The translations under genes were made by a program, and so were the position numbers. A DNA stretch of 64,000 nucleotides from Hypericum androsaemum. Taxonomy: Eukaryota > Streptophyta > Magnoliopsida > Malpighiales > Hypericaceae. The notes beneath the pieces were generated by a model that did no database searches, was not told the DNA's origin, and saw only the letters and a list, made by a program, of their open reading frames with translations. Shown in pieces: positions 56,564 to 64,000 of the stretch. The stretch's first letter is position 1, and every line of letters starts with the position of its first letter. The stretch spans positions 1,922,001-1,986,000 of the forward strand of contig OZ023188.1 of NCBI GenBank assembly GCA_963995505.1, written 5' to 3'.

Positions 56564-58244
56564 AATGTCAAATAAAAAAAAGAATTGGGTAGCAACGAGT
56601 CTAGATTGAGACTTTTTTTTTGGAAATGGTAGGTTTTATTAATATTAATACTATTTACGTGTTATATATAGTACTAGTGAATTTCTTTCGTACGGTGAAT
56701 ACGAAATTACAATCGCAGAAAAACCGTCTATCTCGTCGTGATGATAAGCAAGACAGGAAAGTGGTATGTCTCTCTGATTGTCATTGACCCAGTAGGCAAG
56801 GCAATGGCCTGATCTAGGCATTATTTGGGGTGGAGTCGATGTTTGTCAATCCCATTAAATATGTCTTTCAAGCAACGGCCCAACTTCCATGCGACACAAT
56901 GAGTGGGCGTGCGCTGCCTGCTTGCCACCCTGTGCTCTTCATGCATCATCCACTGTAGCCTTCGTCTTTTTTTAAAGAGATTTCAGATTTGAATAGTGGT
57001 ATTAATACATTCTTAAATTTTAATGTCATATCTCCGGTACTTGTGTCGGATCTTAATAGCAAGATTCCTTTGATTAAATAGATTAGTTCGTTTCACACTG
57101 TTATTTCAAATATTATTTAGTGTATCTGTAGTTTAAAAAATTATACCCTTAGGTCCTTACAAATGTTGTTCTTACTATTATTCCCTTAATAACCATGAAA
57201 AACTCTAAAATACACACTATCACAAAGGGCATATTGGTCATAAAGAACTTGGGAGTATAATATTTCAAACTAGAGTGATACAAAAAAAAATTAATAGCAT
57301 TAGGATCTCTCCAGGGGGCCTAAAGCACATTAATAATAATAATAATGAAGAAGAAGAAGCATAATTGATAATACAAAAAATGAACAGATAGCCATGTGAG
57401 TCTGCATTATGAAACCTCTGCTTCCTTATTCACGCTCACACTTCCACTGCTCCCGGAATCGGAACCTTTCCCATTCCCCGCCACTCACTTACTTATAAAG
57501 TAATTAACTATCTGTCATGGACCCATGTTTAAGAAATCTGTAGCATATCACCTAATTGTTCGTTAATATTTGTATTAATCGGTTGGTGAATGCATGATAT
57601 ATCCCCAAAATTTGACTCGTGCGTCCAAAATTAATGTGTTTTGTTCAATTGATCCTATAGTAATAAATGTAAATCCTATAGCAATAAATAAATTATGTTA
57701 CGTCAAATAAGAAGGATTCCGGCCGTTACGCTTCAAGTGGGGTAGAAAAATCTGATGGAAAGTGTATAGGGATGATAATGAGCGTATAATTGTACGTCGC
57801 TAGTATGATATATACTGTACATTTCAATGGAGTGCAACTTTAAGAACGTATATATGTGTAGTGCATAAGTCCTACCGCACATCTGTATATGTCCCGATCT
57901 TATATCGATTAATTTAAATATTGATAAACATGAGTTAAATAAGATTTTTACCTGTGCATAGGTCGATACTGTTTAGGCTCTAGGACTAGGAGGAAAGAAA
58001 CTAAACGCATGCATCCATATCCTTTGACGAAGAAGAGTTAAAAAAACATTTGACCAGTCATGTGACCAGAGAAAAGCAAACTCGACAAGCTCAGTGGGAG
58101 CATTCCCTGGTTGCCATTGCTTAAGAGGCACCCTTGAAGCGACAAGCAGTTCTTATCTTCCCCGTGCTTGTATCTAGACACCTGGTCACTAGTGATCGGA
58201 TATCGTAGATTTGAGTTGGGTATAATTTTTAAAAGATAAAAATG
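56560..58244. other. AT-rich intergenic DNA
   Basis: No gene is seen. A T tract followed by ggaaatggtaggttttatta (about 56610-56640) resembles the retroposon heads elsewhere, without a found duplication. Confidence 0.4.
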
Positions 58245-58385
58245 TTGGAGCGAATATTAGTGACAAGTGTGTTGAGCTGGTTTATAAGCATGAAACATCC
58301 ACTTACTCATTGAGTAGGATATGAAAATTTCTATATAGTATCAGAGCTAATTGCTCTAATGAAACTCATGGCCCGTTGTGCTAGC
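58245..58385 (+). repeat. Degenerate 160-bp repeat, first unit (interrupted)
   Basis: Contains gtgttgagctggtttataag and ccacttactcattg. Similar units follow the Copia insertion at about 61138 and 61300. The Copia element has cut this unit at ctagc, and its continuation is at 61055. Confidence 0.65.
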
Positions 58386-58787
58386 TGTTAGGAAATCGAG
58401 GATATTAAGAGAACAAGAACACGAATAATGGACACGAGAGATTACATGGGTTGGCTTAATGCCTACGTCCACGGAAAGAAATGATAACTTTTATTGATGA
58501 GTATCTGAGTCACAAAGCAATACATGAACTAGGGTAACATGTCTTTATATAACAAACAAACTCTTGCACACCAAGAAATCTATTCAGGTCGTCCTAGGAG
58601 TCCAAAACAAGAATCCGAGCAAAACAGAAAATTTGCAACTGTGTCGACTTGCGACAGAAAGGCCTTGCGACGCGAAGTTAACTTCCGATGGTAGTGCACC
58701 ACTTCTTTTGCTTCTGTAACTTGCCACTTGCGATAGCCAATTAACTGGCGACCGTCAATTCCATGTTTCTCGCTACAACTCCCAACA
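58386..58787 (-). repeat. 3' LTR of Copia-derived copy B
   Basis: 402 bases, TGTTAGG on this strand and ending CTCCCAACA. It contains acaagcaatacatgaac-like sequence and the gtctttatataac promoter region (inverted). About 30 bases longer than the partner LTR. Confidence 0.9.
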
Positions 58788-58979
58788 ATCTCTACCTTGG
58801 CGAGAAATCATCCGTGGAAGAACCATAAAGCTCCATCCGAACTTCAACAAACTTCACCTTGATGAGAAATCGCCCATTGGAGAAACACAGAGTCCTGCAA
58901 AACCAAACCGACTCTACCTCGAACCATAGATACACTATATCAGTAAGACCATCTACACTTTCTCTCCACCTTTGTTCAA

Positions 58980-59336
58980 TCACTTGGAGACATCTCCCAA
59001 ACTCGAAAAACTTCCGAGCTTGCTTGGTGTATTCTCTACAACTTCTATTGAACCCCAAAATGCAAGTTCACCTGCTGAAGCAATCTCGTGATCAATAGAC
59101 GCTCCTCTATTTTCCTGGTCATCCCCATGCTCCGTAATCTCGAACTGCTTCTCTGTTGGACCATTTTGCCTCGAACCAATGTTATAAACCATAGCATACA
59201 ATGGGCAACCTTTTGTTCTACCAAGTAGAACCCTTAACATGTTGCGAACTTCACCGCTCGTCCTTGAGTGAGATACCTGATTCGCTCGTGGTGTTACTAA
59301 CGACTTTGTATTCCCAATGTCAAACCTACTCAACAC
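58980..59336 (-). pseudogene. Remnant of the reverse transcriptase C-terminal region (copy B)
   Basis: Minus-strand frame of 118 residues with NTKSLVTPRANQVSHS and GCPLYAM, aligned by eye with 4764-5099 of copy A across nearly its whole length. No catalytic motif. Confidence 0.65.
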
Positions 59337-59816
59337 ATTTGACGTACATGTTCCTTTAGAAATTTCTAACCTTGTCTCATCTAATCCCCACTGTACTCAA
59401 AATATTCATGTTAAGCCCTTGCTCCTTCATACGATTTAACCTCATATGCCAAGAGCTTTTTTCCTCTCCATCGAAACCCATTGATGTGACTCTACCTACA
59501 ATCGTGCCCCCACTAAGTTGTAGGTATTTCTTGTATCCCTTTTATCCTTCATCACCACCATATCATCCTTCTTCATCTCAATTAGCCCGCCTACAACCTT
59601 GTAGTTGTACCCACTATAATCCAAGGCTCTTAACGAGATCAAATTTCTCTCCAACTTTGGAACATATCCAACCTCACACAAATGTCTAACCCCACACAAC
59701 TTTCTCTCAACACCATCCCACATCTTGATTCAAATATCATCTATGCCAGCAATTCTACAAGTAGAACCATTATTCATAGTCATCATAGCTGAATCAACAA
59801 ATTTGTAGGTGTCGTA

Positions 59817-60317
59817 TCACCCTCTCTTGGGCGTCATGTGGAAAGAGCAAGCGCTATCCAAAATCCAAAAATCAACATGATGCTTAAGACCTGATAAGAC
59901 AAAAAGACAGTCACCATCCGACATGTCTGGGTATGACGCCATAATCTTGGATGCCGATCCTTTTCTCTCTTGGTCTCGAGTTCTTCTTGGACAATCCTTC
60001 TTCGTGTGCCCCTTTTCTCCGCACTCGAAGAAGTTTCCTTTGAACCTCTTTGATCCTGACTTGGACCATCTTCCATCTTTTTCTTCTTTACGACCATGGC
60101 TACCCCTCGCAACCAGTCCTTCTATTCGTTCATCCTCAGTTTTTCTCCTTTGATGAAACCCTAGCAGAATACTCATGATATCTTCCAACACCAGAGATTC
60201 ATTCCCCCAAGTTAGAGTTGTAACCAAACTTTCGTAGAAACCTGGTAAGGAATTCAGCAGCAACAATGTCCTGTCTTCATCCTCGAACTTCACATCGATC
60301 CTTATTAAATCACTCAC
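59817..60317 (-). pseudogene. Copia gag C-terminal part and protease start (copy B)
   Basis: Frame of 166 residues: the gag core (RTLLLLNSLPGFYESLVTTL), a basic region, a zinc-knuckle-like motif with its first cysteine replaced (FFECGEKGHTKKDCP) and the protease block WILDSACSFHMTP, where the usual DSG is DSA. Confidence 0.8.
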
Positions 60318-60401
60318 TAGTTAATTAAGTCTGTACAACCTTTGCTTAAGATAAAGTTTATTCCACAGAGACTTTGACACATACCTATGCTCCAATTTTT
60401 T

Positions 60402-60656
60402 TCAAACCCTAGCTGGTGACTCCTCATCCATAATGTGATACATCACATCATCTGCTAAGCATAAACGAATCATCGTCACCACCTTGGCTTTCATCTCTTT
60501 CCACTCTTGCTCCTCCATTTTCTTAGGCTTCTTCCCTGAGAGCACGTTGGCCATCCCTAGTTGCACCAGTAAATCATTGACACGCTTTTGCCATAACCCA
60601 AAATTCGGTGATCCATCGAACTTCACAAAGGTAAACTTCGCGTCGTGATCTGTCAT
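60402..60656 (-). pseudogene. Copia gag N-terminal part (copy B)
   Basis: Frame of 84 residues starting just after the primer site, with FVKFDGSPNFGLWQKRVNDL and EEQEWKEMKAK. It is the counterpart of 4008-4220 in copy A and is separated from the rest of gag by stops. Confidence 0.8.
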
Positions 60657-60681
60657 CCTCCAACTAAGCTCTAATACCGAT

Positions 60682-61054
60682 TGTTAGAAAATCGAGGATA
60701 TCAAGAGAACAAGAACTTGAATAATAGACCCGAGAGATTACGTGGTTCGGCCTAATGTCTACGTCTATGGAGAGAAATGTGAACTTTTATTGATGAGTAT
60801 CCAAGTCACAAAATCATATATGAACTAAGATAACATGTCTTTATATAATAAACATACCCTTGCACATCAAAAAATCTATTTAGGTTGTCCTATGAGTCCA
60901 AAATAAAAGTCCAAGCAAAATATAAAATTTCTAACTACGTCGACTTGCAATGGGAAGTTAACTTGCGACTACTAGTCCACCGCTTCCTTGCTTCTGTAAC
61001 TTGCCACTTGCGGTAGCCAATTAACTGGCGACCGTCAGTCCACAACTCCCAACA
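60682..61054 (-). repeat. 5' LTR of Copia-derived copy B
   Basis: 373 bases, TGTTAGA...CCCAACA, followed by the second CTAGC. Confidence 0.9.
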
Positions 61055-61420
61055 CTAGCACGACCCCCATTTGAAAGTACGAGAGGTCGTGTTAGGCCCG
61101 TGCAAACTTCAGCTCGATGGGCTTCATTTGAGGGGGCGTGTTGGAGAGAAGCCAACATCGAAAGTGGCAAGTGTGCTGGGCCTGTTTATAAGTGTAGAAG
61201 ATCCACTTACTCATTGTCTTAAAGTTTTTTGTAGGATATAAAAATTCATATATCAGGTTCATACAAGCTTCAGTCTAATAGGCTTCTTTTGAATGGGCAT
61301 GTTGGAGAGAATACCACATCTGAAATGGCAAGTTTGTTGAGCTGGTTTGTAAGTGCGGAAGATTCACTTACTCCTTACTTTAAGATTTTGGATAGGATAT
61401 GAAAATTCCTATTTAAAAGC
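61055..61420 (+). repeat. Degenerate 160-bp repeat, remaining units
   Basis: Two further units starting at about 61138 and 61300 share tgttggagaga, ggcaagt, ggtttgtaag/tgtttataag, gaagatccacttact and ggatat(g)aaaattc. The spacing is about 162 bases. Together with 58245-58385 they form one array interrupted by the Copia element. Non-coding. Confidence 0.65.
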
Positions 61421-62356
61421 TCTCCCAATTCCCAAATCATAATTCCATGTTTGCATACACCTTGTTCTTTTTTCATCCATGTTAAGAATCACTTTTTGTT
61501 TAAAAAGTAAATTTGTACACCATCGGTATACCTACCAAAAATTAACTATGCACTTATCAATTCATACTATGCTTTGTGAATTAGGTTAAATGTTCTTTGT
61601 TGATTAAGAATCACTTTTATCTGCAACAGTTGATGAACTCAAAGTAAATGAATTATCGAACTCTCGAGTGAAATATTATAACCTGTAAAATTTCTCGAGG
61701 GCTCCATAGTTTGGGGAAAACCAAGTGTAAAGAACAAGCAAGTTGATTGTTCTCTGTTGTGGCACTCGATGCTTGACTTGGGAGATTGAGACAGGCTTTC
61801 TGATCTTGTCTCTCTCGATGGGTTCTACTTTGTCGGCACTCCCAAGCGGATTTCAACACAAAAATAATCATATCCTTTTGTCAGATATGCCCCCTCTCTA
61901 TATTCTCTATCTTGGTCCCAGCCAGAGACATTCCGACCAACTAATCAGAATTCAAACCAGGTTGGATCACAAAAAGTTGGTAAAGCTCATTTTACAAAAT
62001 TTAACGCAATTGTATTCTCACACACCAAATACATGCAACATGTAAAAGATCTAATTAGCTGATGAAATCAAGTTTCCAAGTGATCCTAACATTCAGAGAA
62101 GGCAGATCTAAAGAATGTAGGATTGACAGATTAGATCCAACTAATCCGGATTCAACAAAAACACTCTTTAAGGAAACGTAAGAATTCGGATTAAAGGATA
62201 GAATGTAGGATCTAAATGCATTGAAGTCTCTCATATATACATATTGTTGCTGTCATGATCAGCAGGCAGAAGCGTGGTGTCTCGTTGTCGCGGTCTGTTT
62301 TCGAGGACTTCAGATCCTTTTTTCTACTTGATAAGGTGTTAAGAAGTGATCGGGAA
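61421..62356. other. Intergenic DNA and 3' flank of TL20.3
   Basis: The TL20.3 3' UTR (minus strand) should lie just below 62357. No other gene is recognised. Confidence 0.45.
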
Positions 62357-63046
62357 CTAATTCGCATCGCACAGGCCGGTCTCTGGATCGCAGAACCCAT
62401 CGCGATCGAGTAATTTCTGAGGGGGAGCGCTTAGAAGAGGAGACGATGGAGTGCCATATGCATTCCTTCTGCTGTTTCCGCAGCCTAAACTGTTCCTTGT
62501 GCTTACTCCAGTAATTGGATTTGTACCGTTTGCGTATTTGCAGAGAGCCTACACCAAGCGGAAACTCGAGATGAGTACCGAGTGCAGTTCATATCGAGAT
62601 TCTAGAGCACGAAAAAAAGACAGAGTCTAGCCGAACATGACAGATTGCAATGTCAATATTGCACTGTCAGCAACTTGATACATATACACAGAGGATAGGA
62701 AATTGTGGATGAAATAACCTGCTTTTGGGAAAGGTCTATAACAGCATCGCTGAAGTCGGCACCATCGATAATGGCTCCCCCGAGATCACTGCGAGTGAGT
62801 ACTGACCGGACAAGCACGGCATTCGTTAGGTTGGCTTCATTAAGAACCTGCAAATTGATAGAAGGAATGGCACAACATACTCAGTATCCACAAAACTCGA
62901 TAAAACCAATTCCTTTCCTCTCAATTAACCATCACGACGCCTTCTCTGAATTCATTCTCACTGAAGCGAATCAAACTGTTTGAACTGTCAAAGCTCAAGG
63001 AAGTAACATACCATGCGGTCCATCAATGTGTCGCTCAAATCGGCCC
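62357..63046 (-). CDS. Thylakoid lumenal pentapeptide-repeat protein TL20.3, 3' part
   Basis: Three exons on the minus strand: 63046-63012 (ADLSDTLMDRM), 62847-62719 (VLNEANLTNAVLVRSVLTRS... to DLSQKQ) and 62548-62357 (ALCKYANGTNPITGVSTRNS... to FCDPETGLCDAN and stop). All junctions are GT-AG and in phase. The repeats follow the A(D/N)LXX pentapeptide pattern, and the Cys-containing C-terminus matches TL20.3 (At1g12250 from memory), a thylakoid lumen protein of unknown biochemical role. The first exon seen starts in phase 2, so coding sequence continues upstream. The transit peptide and most repeats were not found before 64000, so the gene either extends past the window edge or is truncated. 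It is next to the NAC gene, as VND4 and TL20.3 are adjacent in Arabidopsis. Confidence 0.88.
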
Positions 63047-64000
63047 CTGCACCCCGTCCGAACAGAGAAAAAGATTCAACCTTTACTCCGAATCAAGGCT
63101 AATACAGCTTCAGAAAAAAGCAGATACCCAACACGAGAGCTGATAATGCCAAGATAAAAACTAGCAATGTACAATAAACCACGCCATAATTGACAAGATG
63201 CAGGTGACCGGTCATCCGGAACCGGGATGATAGATAGGAAAGACACGGTTTAACCATCTAAATAGAAAAAACAAGATTAAATATTTCTTCATTATCCTTG
63301 TTAGGAAACAAAAAATATCCCTTTTTGACTTCATTAATCTAAACTTCCAATAACGTAAAGTCCAAGTAACCTAACTAAACCCTAAACATTAGGAAACAGA
63401 GTATATATTTCACAAAGGAGTTTTCTCAATTTCCACACAAATATTTCATAAACACACAATTATTCCATCTTCAAAGGACGGTCAGTTTTCTTTCCCTTTC
63501 TTTAACTATGTCACCTGTTTGTTGGATTACAGAATGTCTTCCATGTCAGGGATTCTTGGGTAGTAACTAGACTAGGATTCTAAATTTTCTTTATATTTCT
63601 GGGGGAGAAAAGATTGAACACGACCCGACGAGAAAGAAGTTTGCTAGACAATAGGCTTGATTTGGAACGAATCAGTCCGTCTTACTTGTTATTGCTTCTC
63701 ATGTTATGTTATTGTGCAGAAAGCCTGTTGCCTTGACATAGGACTTGGTTCAGTGTCGGAACTGAGTACTGCGATTACGCCAACGATGGAATCGGAAGGT
63801 AGTTCTGATAATTCAGGAATCAGGGTCGAAACGAAGCGGAAAAGGATAGCCAGGGGTAAGTATGCATGTCCATATAGATGTGCCAAGCGTGATTTTCCGG
63901 CTGGTTGCGGTCCTCTGGCTGGCCTCTCTTTCACAGCCTCGACAAACTCAAATCAGCGGGAAGGGCGGCCCCAAGTTGCAGAAACTATTGGCATTGCAGG
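63047..64000. other. Probable long intron of TL20.3, or upstream DNA
   Basis: No pentapeptide repeat or transit-peptide-like sequence is recognised on the minus strand. The frame 63934-63704 has no known domain. If the gene is intact the stretch is one intron of at least 950 bases. Alternatively the gene is broken. Confidence 0.35.

Larger units (their letters stand above)
58386..61054 (-). mobile_element. Deleted, non-autonomous Copia-type LTR element (copy B)
   Basis: Perfect 5-bp duplication CTAGC (58381-58385 and 61055-61059). The LTRs are 58386-58787 and 60682-61054. The primer site on the minus strand (60668-60681) is mutated (atcggtattagagc), and the polypurine side is at 58788-58802. 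The interior, about 1.9 kb, retains gag with a zinc knuckle, a protease active-site block, scraps before integrase and the end of reverse transcriptase. The integrase core and most of reverse transcriptase are gone. Its layout matches copy A at 3698-5580, but the LTRs are longer. Confidence 0.9.

Noticed and set aside
61743..62045. Plus-strand 100-residue frame between copy B and TL20.3
   Set aside because: No domain, AT-rich ending and no regulatory context. Treated as chance.
1..64000. CRISPR arrays, bacterial operons, riboswitches, phage or integrated viral genes
   Set aside because: Looked for on both strands. Direct repeats found are minisatellites, LTRs or target duplications, and all reverse transcriptases seen are Copia type without an envelope-like or movement-like gene.
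1..64000. tRNA and microRNA genes
   Set aside because: No cloverleaf with A and B boxes was recognised by eye. tRNA-like words are primer binding sites of LTR elements. Hairpins found belong to a MITE or to terminal inverted repeats.

Overview
The window is nuclear DNA from a flowering plant, almost certainly a eudicot. The evidence is spliced genes with GT-AG introns (and one GC-AG intron), plant-only families (NAC, SAUR, PMEI, VPE, chloroplast EF-G, thylakoid pentapeptide protein), AT-rich intergenic DNA and abundant LTR and Mutator-like transposons. No CRISPR array, operon, tRNA or rRNA gene was seen. I cannot name the species.

Eight host genes are supported. In order they are a pectinesterase/invertase inhibitor (+), chloroplast elongation factor G (+), the HSP70-HSP90 co-chaperone HOP/STI1 (-), an NDUFAF6-like complex I assembly factor (+), a beta-type vacuolar processing enzyme (+), a SAUR36-like protein (-), a VND4/5-type NAC transcription factor (+), and the 3' part of the thylakoid lumenal pentapeptide protein TL20.3 (-). 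The genes have unrelated jobs: cell wall, plastid translation, chaperone cycle, mitochondrial complex I, vacuolar proteolysis, auxin/senescence, xylem differentiation, thylakoid lumen. What links them is conserved order. From memory, Arabidopsis carries the same set in two duplicated blocks, At1g62700-At1g62760 and At1g12250-At1g12270, so the window looks like the ancestral, merged version of both.

Layout: 1-19 kb is gene-dense, with one small deleted Copia element (3.7-5.6 kb). 19.7-24.6 kb is a young, nearly complete Tork-type Copia element on the minus strand with one frame break. 25.4-45.7 kb is a transposon neighbourhood of Mutator-like elements with long terminal inverted repeats and 9-10 bp target duplications. 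Four share one end family. One of them carries a broken S40/DUF584 senescence-regulator copy (Pack-MULE behaviour), and another is split by a non-autonomous LTR element holding PPR-like sequence. The SAUR gene sits inside this cluster. 45.7-64 kb is mostly AT-rich DNA around the NAC gene, a second deleted Copia element and TL20.3.

Scattered through 15-50 kb are very short A/T-tailed insertions (13 to about 300 bp) flanked by 10-16 bp duplications. They look like a graded series of 5'-truncated LINE/SINE insertions. Exon coordinates were placed by hand from splice signals. The reading frame closes across every junction of the complete genes (EF-G 777, HOP 572, VPE 499 and NAC 316 residues).
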